Part shown: positions 49,094 through 61,801 of the stretch, one piece after another
Position numbering within the stretch: position 1 is the stretch's first letter
How the letters are laid out: every line of letters begins with the position of its first letter
From: Tomocerus qinae
Taxonomy: Eukaryota > Arthropoda > Collembola > Entomobryomorpha > Tomoceridae
DNA: 64,000 nucleotides
NCBI GenBank assembly: GCA_020055645.1
Contig: CM034548.1
Span: 30,740,201 to 30,804,200, forward strand
Direction of reading: 5' to 3'
The notes under the pieces: model-generated
The model's database searches: none
Told to the model about the DNA's origin: nothing
The model's input: the letters and a program-made list of their open reading frames with translations, nothing else
Program-made: the position numbers and the translations under genes

Positions 49094-52000
49094 ATACATT
49101 TATACATAATAGGGTACATTAGTAATTTAAGGCAAAGTAACTATCACATTCATATGCAACGAAAACGTTGAAATTTGAAATCGTTGAAACTTAGGACAAG
49201 ATAATAAAAGGATAAAATTACCTAGGAATAATAAAGCTGTCCTAATTATTACGTCACACACGTCATTTGGTGAATTATTTAGTAGCTATGGTACAAAGGT
49301 TGAAATAGTTCAAAAAACATCAAAGGGAAAATAAATTGACAATATTATATAATATCATGGATATAGCTTTTCACCAGTCGGTAATACTTTAAGACTTGAA
49401 TATTAAATAGCATGAAGTTACACATTTGTGTTGTTTTGGTTTTATACAATACAATAAATACCTAGATTCACATAATAGATGCCTACTTAATGATTTAGAG
49501 TGTATCTCATTAAACATAAGTACATTTTCCAATTTCTCCCAAATGTCCAGGATTTTCCCAGGGAAAGTGGAGAGAGTACTTTGAAAAGCAAAACCATTCT
49601 TCTTACATGTTGGGAGAGAAAAGCAAAATGCTATTTCCTATTTCAATAGTGGCTCACTCACGAGTAACAAAACTGTCAATGAGAGTAGAATAGAAACAGA
49701 ATCTTCTCTGCTATGTCTTTGTTATCAGGGTCCTTTGTTATTTCCACTGAATAAGAGAGAAAGTACGAGAGTAGAGTATCGAATGAGATTTCCCACTCCC
49801 TCCTCACATATCCCTAGTCTCTGTAGATGCATTATTAGAGAGATTGCGAATGAATACAGTCATGTATAATATAGAAGGCTGGTTATAGCTATGTCTAAAT
49901 ATCATACCACCTATTATGCAAACAAACATTACTTAATGTATAGAAAGGATGATGATGGGCCAGAGCTGAATCAACGTTTGCAATGGCTTAAAGGACACAG
50001 TTGTCTGGAAGTTGAGCAATATACTATTTAAATGGTATTGAGCTAGTCTCCCTTTCTGGCTCACTAAACTAACGATTAATGTCTCTCTGCATTTATACCG
50101 CAGTGGATTCCATATAACAACCAACTATCTGCAGATCACTATGAAAATGGGCTAATTATAGAAACACCCAATAAACCCATACGTACCGTCAGTTGACCTG
50201 CTTATTTTATAATGCTAATGCCTTTTCATAAAAGTGGGACTAAAGACGAACAATGGAAATACGAGGAAAACCAACACTTCTCTATTATTATAAGTACATG
50301 CTAAATTCTTTATTTAACTGTGGATTTAAAACTAGAGATTCACAACATTGTTCTTTTCAAGGCTTGCTGTTCATACATAACACTAAGTAAGGTTTCAGCT
50401 TGGTATCAACAATTGGGATACTTATTCTATTGGATTATCAAATATACACAAAAACGAGATTAAGGTATAATGGCAGAACGGCAAAATACTACAAATTGTT
50501 TCTCTACAAATCCAATCATTCTCCTGCACAGCTACAACTGGCTTTTAATTCCAGTCCAGGTTATTTTTAAGGACAACAGCATGATGGCTTGTGGGTTTTA
50601 GGGATTTATTGCTTTTCCCAATGGAAAATAACTTTTACTGCAGACATAGAAAGTAGAAAGTTTGCTTTCCTAACTGCAACTTACTTATGCACTCAATAAT
50701 CCAAGTTTTGTTATTAACAGTTAAAATTCTATGATTTTTAACTATTCAACTACTACGTTTATGCTATGAAAACAAAATAGGTTGCTATATTAAAATTAAA
50801 GGGAACCAAAGTGATTTAAAATAGTCGGACCCTTCTGCCGAGTTTTGTTAGTAGGTAGTGAAACTTTTTTCAGCATGCCCCAGTATAAACATATTGTGTG
50901 TGATTTATCATTTTACTGGAACTGCTATTATAGCTATAATAGTCTCTCGATCCTATTGCTCTCTTCACGTTGCGGTTTATTTCACAATGCAAGGAAAATC
51001 AATCAAATTAGGTAAAGGTAGATCAGCCGGCTGATTACGACTTAAGTCTTAGATTTATACTGCTGCATATATATCATGGGGATATGAGAGTCGGAGCGCG
51101 GGTTAAAGTTGCTGTGACTGGAACAGATGCCTCTTCATAAATATTGTGGTCTTCTTAAATGGGTTTGATGGGCACTGAGTGTCTGTGAAGGGCCAGAGAA
51201 GGCTAAGATCTTTGTGACAAGGGAATCCGTTGATGCTCATATAGCGGTCTTGGAGAGAAACACAGCGAGCAATTACGGCTTTCTCATTTATTCGGAATTA
51301 CTTATTCACAAGATAGAAAGTTTATTTTGTCAAGACGAAGAGCTGTGTACATTGCTTTCCAGTCCAATCCAATCGAATGGAATCGAATTCCGTAAACTGC
51401 TACCGCACCCTTCTCTCAATTGAATTTGTCGACGCTTTTCTATAATCAAGCAATTTCTTTGCTCTCGTTTTCATTCTACTGCTGTTGTGTGCTTACGTAT
51501 TTGCACTCCTTCTCTCTTACGATCCTTGCAAATTGAAACAAAGGGATAGGGCCGCCCTACGATCCCCTTTAAAAAGACAATGCTGGATAAAATAGGAATT
51601 TGCAAATGGGTCTCTTATATATACTGCGATATACATCACCGTTAGAAAGTGTAAGTGTGTATCCGGTTTCTTATTTGAGCTCTGCAAACTCTAAATTACA
51701 TTCTAGTGTACCCAAGAGCTTGTATTTTCTATTCCGACAGCAAACTTTCCTTTCCACTTTAGTCCAGTTATGCTATTGACTTCCGACAACATAGCTCTCC
51801 TTATCTGTATTGCATTGCTATACATATTATTATATACATGTGGATATTGTATATGTGTACACATCTACATAGTCAACGAGGAGGGAGAAAGGAACGTCAT
51901 GGAGGCGAGTCAACAGAAAGTGCTAGTGTAGATATTTCTTATCTGTATCCCAAACTGTCTACTTGTACTTGTGGGAATGTGACAGGAGAGCATCCGAATG

Positions 52001-54523
52001 GAAAGCAAAGAAAGGTAACAGACACATCCTAAAAAACTGGGGAAAGACAATCAACTGATGGATTAGGTAGGAAGGATGTTCACGGTGCTTTTCTTTCTGT
52101 GCTTTCCCTTCCTGAGACTCCCTCAAGATCCCATCTCCCTGTCTACTGCAAACTTCAACCAATTTTTTAGTTGTTGTTGTCTGTCTTAAGTACGCGGAGC
52201 AACAGCGCAATAGAGTCAGGCACTATCTCGGTGTACGTGCGACCTGGAGCAAGTATCTGTTTACTCACGACCAAATATATGTTGATATAGAACATATTGG
52301 TCGTTTATCGCCCTTTGCACTTACCTTATAAGTAGCCCTCATGTTCCAAGCCCCTGTCAGCCTCGGGAAAACAGGTAGCTAGAAGTATTTACCAATTTCA
52401 GATTCCTCGAAAGGAAAAATAGCACTTTGCTTGAGTAGATGGAATGGACACAGATGTGTAGTATTCAAGTGCTAGACTCAATTTGGTTAAACATACCCTC
52501 AGTCTCTTTTTGACTTCCTATCTGTGTTTGCACTTAAAATTTTGATGTTGACCCTATCTGATGTTCTGCTCTGTGAAAGCATCTTAACCTCCTCATGTAA
52601 TATATACTCAGCTACTTATCAGCAAGAGCAACCAACTCAAGTTCCTACTTATTTACTACTCCTCCACACACCAAAATCACATTTACACTTTGTATATTCA
52701 AAACAAACAATATCGCACCATTTATCAATCCATTCTTTTGACTTGCAGACGTGCTTCATTTTCTCACGGCTTTATATGCAGTTCTACATAATTTAAGATA
52801 TTTGTTGTATTGCCTTTCTTCATTCGACATATTCTATTACTTATATATATAAAACATGGAGAATAAAAAGTATTATACATCAAATCATCTTTATTTTTAT
52901 AAAATATTGTATGGTGAATATCTATAAAACAAAAGCGAATCTTTTGAACACAAAAATTTATTTAACATTTAGAAGAGTAGATACGTCGTTAGTGATAAAA
53001 GTTCTTAGTTTTGAATTTAAACCAGCATTATATGATGATACTTTGAATTATACAGCAGATGAAAATTAAAATCTTTAATAATATTTGATGGTATTATCAA
53101 AATGCCCCGGAGACAAATATTAAGGTGAGTACACATGAGTAATATGGAACATAACTGGCAATCGATAAATGGTGTAGATGTAAAATTCTATAATGCTATC
53201 AGGAAAATGAGATGAGAAATGAGACTTGCGGGAATTAGACCATGTTTGTTGCCTCTTGTCAATCTACGGCCATTAGTTACAGGGATTTTTCTAGCACCTA
53301 AGCAGCATAAAAATGATACAACACAATATAAATATGTAGCACGAAAACTTGCGAGTTGATGGAAACGATAAGCTCGATGGCCATGGTTGTGCTATCTTTT
53401 CTACGATTGAACATGATCCTATCCTCTTACGTATCGCTATATCGTATTTTATTAGTACACCATATTGATTTTTTTAGAGGCCGAAGTCAAGCTTTTCTAT
53501 CTATGGTGGATCAGTGATGATAAATAATGGTCATCTAAACAGAAATCTGGTATACATGATAGCGTTATTTGACGTGGCATTATTGCGAAAGCGGCGTCGT
53601 CAGCCTCAATTAATCATTTGGTTAATTCCATTGCTATATTCTGGAAGTGTATACTTGAAATATTTAAGCTCTAAAATTTTGGCAGATGATATTGTTCAAA
53701 TCTGTGAAAAGGCAATTATTGACTTTACTCTGCATATATGCACAGGTTGTATTTGCAATATACGTTTGAAAATTAGAAACTTAGATTTATTAAATTAAAT
53801 AGCAAGCTAGAGTTTACCTGGGAAGTAAATATATGTATGCCTTTGTGGATATAAAACTTTTGCATACATAATCTCAGTCAGCAAAGTTTTTGAGGTCCCT
53901 TGGGAACTGCTTTATTCCTACCTACCTTACCTCAGCCTTAGCTTTCACGTTATGGTAGTTACCGGATTTTGATCATTTAAACTGAGGCTGTCAATGGCTA
54001 TGGTAGTGTTGGTTGTAAGAACTCCGGTGAATGTTGCTGGGAAGAGAAGAGACTTCCTAAAAAGTGATCGAATTTATGTATCCCCTAAGGAAAAATAAGT
54101 CTGAATTCAGTCTACTTCCCAGAATGTTCTCAAGAACTGAGATGTTGGCTCTAGCTGACTGTGATATTTAACTCTTCAGGGCACTAAAGACATTCGTAGC
54201 CTTCTTACATATGTATATGCCTAATACAACACATTCCATTACATTTCCAACCTACAACTTTCACTTCGCACATGATATCGAATAATATTATCCTGCCATT
54301 TTCTATCCTTGAAATGTGAAGTTTACCTTGCGTGTGTACTCGTAGTTGTAACTGAAAACTGACTATCAACACCATTCTAAAGAGTAACTATTTTTCACTA
54401 TTATCCACTAATGAATGTCCCTGCCATTTACAACCAACAAGATACACTTCAACTGCAAAGAAGCAAACGTTTGTGTCAAAATATTTGCTACTTATCATAA
54501 ATTGACAAACCCATTTCTGCAGC
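49094..54523. other. Region without a recognised gene
   Basis: Open frames at 51214-51423, 51838-52032, 52524-52796 and 53514-53798 (+) and 49933-50124 and 51959-52210 (-) show no family motif. A perfect minus-strand donor (aag|gtaagt, 52325-52320) follows an 18-base frame reading M-R-A-T-Y-K, with a possible acceptor (ctag) about 54 bp before it. This could be a very small exon. The stretch 51800-52400 is less AT-rich than its surroundings. Confidence 0.45.
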
Positions 54524-54679
54524 ATGAAAGCTCCCTTTTCTATTTTCCTTTCGCTTCTAGCTGCTTTGGCTTTTAATGTGTCATACCTTACTCCAGTATC
54601 TATTTACTTCTTATTTCTTACCTGTAACTGTACTTATTTCTATAGTAAACTGCCATTCGTAAATAACTTTTGCCATTAA
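54524..54679 (+). CDS. Candidate signal-peptide open frame
   Basis: A 51-codon frame begins MKAPFSIFLSLLAALAFNVS, a textbook signal peptide (one Lys, an 11-residue hydrophobic core, small residues at the likely cleavage site). The rest is rich in Tyr, Phe and Cys (two Cys in LTCNCTYF) and ends FCH. The later part may not be coding: a weak donor (cca|gtatct) could end the exon after about 24 codons. No conserved family is recognised. With the frame at 48758 it suggests that small secreted proteins may be hidden in this otherwise empty part of the window. Chance cannot be excluded at this length. Confidence 0.25.
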   Translation: MKAPFSIFLSLLAALAFNVSYLTPVSIYFLFLTCNCTYFYSKLPFVNNFCH

Positions 54680-57600
54680 ATAAGAACTGTCCATTAGTTA
54701 AAAGTTTTACTGCAATACTACTCTTAATTACCTAATTGTGAAATAAATTTATTTATCAGCGTATTTAGATTATCAAAGGCTAAAACTAAATCGAGCATCC
54801 TAATTTACAAAAGTAGATTAACTTAGCTTGAAAGCGGTTCGACCTATATATAGGCAGATCCGACCTCAAAAGAAATATTTTACCCTTTGAAAATTTTTTG
54901 TGGGTGTATGACAGATATTGAAGTTTGTATCTACTCTACAAAGTATGCCTAAGCATTTGGTATATGGAGTGTTCTCACAAAGACTTTGAAAAGTACGTGA
55001 CAAATTGCATCTGTGCATCGTCAACTTGTAATATTACACATATTAACCACTTTGTTCTGTGTCAATCGTACACTTAATAGAGCTCAAAACTTTTGTTCTC
55101 GATGTTATTTGGTAGATTTTAATTAGAATAAGGATAGAGTGCAGTTACAAACATTAGTTTCATGTTCGGGTATTCTCCTCCAGGCTTTTAAGTATTTTAC
55201 TATGACAATGACAGTTCTATGACAGTTTAGTAACATACCCATGTATAAGGTGTTACTAAACTCCATTTGTGATTAAAAGGATGTAACAATAGAAGTTCCC
55301 TTGGAGTGTGCAAGTAATCACTTAATATATACCTACCTACTTATGTTTACTCTAGAGAATATGTTTGCTGCATGCACTTTGTAGTTCGGACTCAAGTGGA
55401 ATAGTATCACTTACAATTAATAAACCAGAAAACTGTGTCAGACCATGCGCATGCTGATTAAATAGTGTTTCATTATAAATATGTACTGCTTCACTTTCTG
55501 TTTACAAAAGCCAAGTTTGAAAACCTAAATAATCGGGCAAGTGCATGCACATTCTACAATCAAAGCATAGTTATGAAATTAAATATTATTGATAGTCTCA
55601 TCTACACAGGGAAAAGTTATTGCAAATGAGCAATAGCACTAATGGAGTCTGTGTCCATAATATTTATCTCAATACTCTCATAAATTCCAACATTCATATT
55701 ACACAGCAGATATTTTTCCATTTAGAACCTTCGACATTTGTTAACAGAAAACTGTTGTACAGTTATACTATAATGTAGAAGCAGGAGCTCTATGCAAACA
55801 GAAAGTGTTAAAGAATGAATAAGAAGTACCAACCTACGCAAGTGATAAAACTTGGTATTATTTACTACTCTGTTAGGTTAAAATTGTATTTTACCCATTA
55901 AGTAGACCCCTATTATTTGTGAAAGTATACTAGCAATCTAACAGAAACGTCAAATTCAGGCACTATACCCCAAAATCAAACTGAATTGCTTCAAAATTGT
56001 TTTCTAAAATATACTATTTAAGTAACTATAGCATTTAGTGCACTAAGACTGTTATTGTAAGACGGTAGCATCAGCTATAATAATTATCTAAAGTTTTAAA
56101 CACATTTTAACTACCTACGTGAATTATCGCTCACATTATTTAACTGTGTACTTTAATGCATCAGTAGATAAACACATGTTAAGACAATGGTTAGATTAAT
56201 TTATTAGTGTGCACTGGGGCAATAAAAAACTTTCTTCAAGAGCATAAATCCAATCACCGCTGGTTTGATGAAGATACTTATTGGAATTGAATCGTTTTGC
56301 TGGGAACCTGACGAGAAGCAATCAGTAGTTATAACACTTTTAGTAAGCAGGTATTGTATACATATAGACATAGAGCATTCCGTTGAGACTAACAGTCTCT
56401 TTCAATATTTATTTCATTGGGAGTAATTTGTATTTAGTTTGGTGTGCTTTATTAATCACTCTTATCACTGTAGGGAGATAACTATGGTCATTCTATTCAC
56501 CCTGACTGATTGCCAGCCATTTCTCTCTCATTAAACTAAGTGCAGCACAATTAACCTACTCATTATTGATTTTGAGCACAACGGAGTTGGCTATTTTTCA
56601 GCCATATAAAGCAGTAAAACCGAAAAGGCTGAAAGTGCAAATAAATAAATCAAAATAGATCAAAGACTTTTATATACGCGCTCATCCTTTTGAGCATAAA
56701 GCTCCTCGCAAACTAATTTGCAAACCGTCCTGCCATTTCTGCCGGGTATACTTATATATATGTCACTATACTTTTATTCTTCTTATCAGTGTCAAGGGCC
56801 CTTTAGAATAGAGAGCTACTCACAAACAGGACATAAAAATCTTAAATAAAGACAGAATATAAAAGCTGTGAGCTTCTAACAAGTAAATGCCATTTAAATT
56901 TCAAGTGTCTACTTGCTTCAATTGATAATTTAAAGTGCTCCCCATGAACTTATGAGTTTAGGAAAGTTTTACTCAAACCGCTACAGATTGGAAGAAGTAT
57001 ATTGAATATTGAATTTGAGAATTTTTTCCTTTTCATTTCCCTTCATGAATATACCTAACAGCCAATATTGGCAATACAAAGTTAGGCTTGAGGGTTTTCG
57101 AAAGTGGCTGGCAAAATAATAATATTACCTGTCGTATCTTATCAGCAAGGAACTGCAGGGTGTACCTATACATCTACCACGACCCTTGAAGCATGCATGC
57201 CTTATCTTGTTATTGCCGTAGATTTGTTCCGAAAGCAGTGTTTCGGAAAATTTGAAATCTCCACCGAGGGCAGCAAAGTCTTTAGACCGTAAAATTGTTG
57301 ACGCTCCAGATCTGTAAACCTAATAAACCACATGCTAACGATGTTTTGAAAATTGGCTTTTGATAGCTTTTCTTGAAATACGAAGAATATGGATTCTTGT
57401 GATGGTTAAAGTAGCCATTACTTTGGGCATTGGAATTTTCTTCAAATACTATTGGGCCACTTTATAGTAGTCCTACACTGAAACGATAAACTGTTCTAAT
57501 TGCAATAATTTTTAAATTAAATTATCGTCGGAACTTATGCTACAGTCTGAAATTCTTTTAGTTAGGTGACTTTGTTGAAATATTATACCTAACTAAAGCT

Positions 57601-60600
57601 TTTAAGGTAGGGTAAACTGAACTAGGCACCTACTAAATAAGTTTATGTGATGGAAAAATATGTAATAGGATTACTTAAGAGCTGTTTACTTTGTAAGTTC
57701 AAACCTTTCAATGTATTATATGCAAAAGTTTTATTCAAATCCAAGGTAAATGAGAATTAAAGTGCACCTGCCTATATTGCATCCCTAAACAATAAACTTA
57801 TTTTGTGTGTTTCTTTAGTGTTGAATTTTGGGAATTTATGGAATCAATATAATAGTGACATGAAGATGTATTAGATAAGAATTGTGTGAAACAGTGAAAG
57901 ATGTTGTCATTTAAGCTGGTTATTTCTTGAAGGCACGCAACATTTATATGTGCAATAGAAAGCAAGATAAATCACATTCTAGATTGAGGCATTTATGTTC
58001 AAAAGAAACAATATTTATTTGTTGCAGGACAGAGTTCGAGTTTAAAGCTAGCATTCGGTACGTAAAGCGTGAAGGCAGATAAAGGAAGGAAAGAGATAGT
58101 GAGCAAAACTTTTGACTCGCATCTCTCAAAGTTTCAATATTTTTTGAGAGTGTAGTTATAAGAGGTTAGGGATGAGTACATATGTTCAGGATGTATAGCA
58201 GTATGAAAGAGGGATACGTAACTAAAAGTGCCAGAAGCCACTTTAAATCTCTTCACATGTTAAATATAGGAATGTGCCTATTTACTTGCATCTAGAACTA
58301 GAAATTGGCTTCGTGAACCGCTTGAGTAATCAAAGTGGATTTTCTCCAAGTCGCCGTCAATGTAGCAGAGAGCACATTCTCCTTTTGCCTTTTACCTCAA
58401 CTAGGACATAACTCACTGACTTTATCACACCATAACAAATCAACAACAGAATATTTGATCCGAGTTTCTCTATGAAACGGAATACTAAAAGCAACATTCT
58501 TTATATCCATTTAATATCAATACATATTCTCAAGCAACTTTCAAAAGATAAAAATAAGATGCTTATATCCGACCAACCTCTCAATACTCCCAACTGAAAA
58601 AACAGACAGCACTTTTGAATTTTGCCAATCCGAACACGTATCTTCTTCGTATGCATTGTAGTCGTAGATAATCAGATTTTAGTATTCTAGCAATAGATAC
58701 ATTTCCTTTTAAGTACAGTCTGTCTAAAAACTAGAGAACTAAAGCTTCTTTAAAAATCCTTTGAGTCACATACTTAAGTATGCACTCAACTATATTCCAC
58801 TAACGAAGACCTTAATTATTACGGATCTTTGTATATTTAAATGTAATCCGATGGTAAAAGGATTTCTTTTGAAAAATATTATTTTCTTCAATTTTTCGAC
58901 ATACTGTAGCATAAAAACCTGTCGTTGGTTTCACTTTTTCTTAGAAAGCTAAACTTATTATTCATGCAAGTTTACAACTTCCAAATGCGTAGAATAGCGC
59001 AATACATGAAAGGAGTTATAAATACTATATTATAGGTAGAGTACATGATTCTTGCAAAATAGGTCGCATATAGACAAATAGCCTCAAGGCCTTAATTTCC
59101 TTTGCACTAAATTATATTATAACAATTACTTTGTAGCTAGAAGCACAAGTTACTAACCTTAACACAAATCGTATAAGCAAATTTCAGATGTTTTCTTAAC
59201 AAATATTATCAATCTGTAATTTTGCTTCAGGCATGTTCATGTCTTTACAACAAACATGGATCCTATTACTAAAATGTCCATTAAATGTTGATATAGGTAG
59301 TGAATTATACATTATTTTGCAACTATAAACGTATAGAGACTGTATAGACAGACTAATACGTAGTTAAGAAGAAATACACGTATTAAAATTACATGAAGCC
59401 ATTATGTTTTAAGGTATATACCTGAAGTATTTAATGATAAATAAGTTAAATATGTAGGAGTAGTAGGGGATTATACCCATCAATGGACAGTAAACACAGT
59501 AAGCTTAAAAATAACAATAAAAAGCAATTCTTAGTAGATTTTGTCGTGCTGTTGTTGTTAGTGAAGCAGGAAAAAGAGAAATGAAACTGAAATATCAAGT
59601 AGATACGTACGTTGCATGTAACTTTAATAGAAAAGAGTGAGTGAGTAGCTAAGCCAATCTCGGACTTCTCTGTACCCTTTCGGTTTCTTCTCCAGTACGC
59701 AATGAGCTGGACAACTTTTTTCCTTTCTCTTTTCCGTCTCCCTTTCTACTTTCTGAGATTTTTCTCTGGAGACTTAACATTGTATGAAGCGACGTCAAAT
59801 TATTTTTTGTCCGTCGTCTCCAAGTCGGTGATGCTTTTCAAATTGGTTTAGTTGACTGTTAGATGGACTGTAGTGAGCAAAGTGAACTCACTTATAGATT
59901 ACATTGACCATCACTGGGCAAAACTTAGTAGAGCTAACTGGGAAAACTAGTAAGTGTAAGAGATGGCAGGAAACTGCGATTGCGATGCCGTATACCTACC
60001 ATTTCCACGGCTCTCTGATCTCAACCGCTCCGACTGGATCTATTGACGTCGATTCATCCTACATGTTCTTACTCACTTAAGTCTGTCTCTGCCTATATCC
60101 CACAAGAAATGGGCCAATTTCAGTCTAGAGGTATAAATACATAATATATAGACCTAAACCTTTTTTACTGGAAACCCAGTAAAAAAGGTACCTACCCAGA
60201 AAGATTCGATTTTAGTCTGACCTGCCTGACCAAGTGAGTGAGTGCTTTGAGGTGACAGATTGCTTGATAGCTAAATTCACTTACTCTCCCCTACTACGTC
60301 CGTCCCCTTACACTTTAACTCTTCCCTCAAGATACATATGTGTAATCAGGTAAATATTATACCTCAAGCTATTTCTAACTATTACGCATCACATAACTAG
60401 CTACTTTAGACTATCCTGCACGGAGAAGAACTACACCATTTGAATAATTGAGATCTACTCCGGGTTTATCTTGCAAAGTCCCTTCAATATTTGTGACAGA
60501 GAATAATGCTTCAGTATTACCTTCAGGATTAAAGACCAAATCTTGATTATCGTTATCTGTATACCTAGAGTTTTACTATTTGTAGCGAATGATTCAAAGA

Positions 60601-61709
60601 CTCCAAAATTAAGATTCATACTTGAACAAATAGGAAGGGACACTAATATGAACATTTAATGTAAGTAGTTGTTCAGCATCATATTATGCAAGCTAATATT
60701 ATTACGACAGCGTCACGATTGAGAGTTGATGTATTGCTTGAACAAGATAGTGGTTTTAAATGAGACCAGCGGCGTAGTTTGCATTGAAAACAAGGAAGCA
60801 ATACATACCAGTATACGTAATGGAGTGGAGAAAGCTCAAGAAACTTCATAATTTGAACGACAGAACAACTGCGTTAGCAAATACGTGTTGTGAATAATAA
60901 TGTCCACATTAGGATAGGAACCACGTCAAATTCAACATTTTATTGTCCATGTCATTAAAATTCCATTCAGTCAGATTCCGAGATCAATTTTACTGGCAAT
61001 AGTATCAAAATGACAACGCATAACACATCAAAAGTGGATCTCATCTTTAGCAAGCTGTTTCTATCTCACATCATAATAAATCAAACCATATTGCTTAAAC
61101 TTACTACCACATTTTTGAAACTAGTCTAACTCCTTCTCTTTATATTGGGGAAAGTGGAGAAAGTTACATCCTGTCTTACAAAATGCATTATGCATATTCC
61201 ATAGTTCCTTTGCATACCACAAGATTTATATCCAATAGCAAGCCTTGCAGTCAATTGTATTAATTGGAGTAATGAATTAACACCATTCTAACGTCATTAT
61301 TCATAAATCCTGTCGAAAGAGAAAGCTCTTATTTACTACTGACGTACTGAGTTTATAATTTAAGTTTTGCCATACAAGACACAGTAATAAGATTTCAACA
61401 TATATAAGTAATTTGAAACAAGTTAATGAAATTAAATTTTCAGTAGTTTTTCTTTCTTTATGATGTCGTGACTATTTTTTTCATTTAAATTAAAATACAG
61501 GATTTACACGAAATTTAGAAATGTCGAAGTTGGTATACAAAGTAATTGTTTGGAAATATTTTTATTACAGCCAAGATAGAGCCTTTCTTGGCATTTATGT
61601 TTTTTAACATTGTCTCAAGTAATGCAATAGTATGTAGCGTCCTGAATACAAAAATAAATAGAAATCGCTACGAACCATCTCAACTAGAATTGCTTATGGA
61701 GTCCTCATT
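54680..61709. other. 7-kb region without a recognised gene
   Basis: Frames at 57104-57292 and 58761-58952 (+) and 57944-58129 and 60455-60655 (-) have no family motif, and I could not join them to other exons. There are pyrimidine-rich stretches (for example 59680-59760) but no clear repeat shared with the rest of the window. Confidence 0.45.
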
Positions 61710-61800
61710 GCATAATAAATGGGAAAGAAAATAATTGGAATTCATCGTAGATTGTAAAAGATGATTGGACCTTGCCATAAATTGGAAAGAAAATAATTGG
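61710..61800 (+). repeat. Short direct repeat
   Basis: aaatgggaaagaaaataattgga (about 61717-61739) recurs as aaattggaaagaaaataattgga (about 61779-61801), with further similar words between them. This looks like a small local duplication. Confidence 0.5.
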
Positions 61801-61801
61801 A

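Noticed and set aside
53514..53798. Hydrophobic 94-codon frame as a membrane protein
   Set aside because: It has a non-ATG start, a composition typical of AT-rich chance frames and no neighbouring coherent exons. It is left inside the unassigned region.
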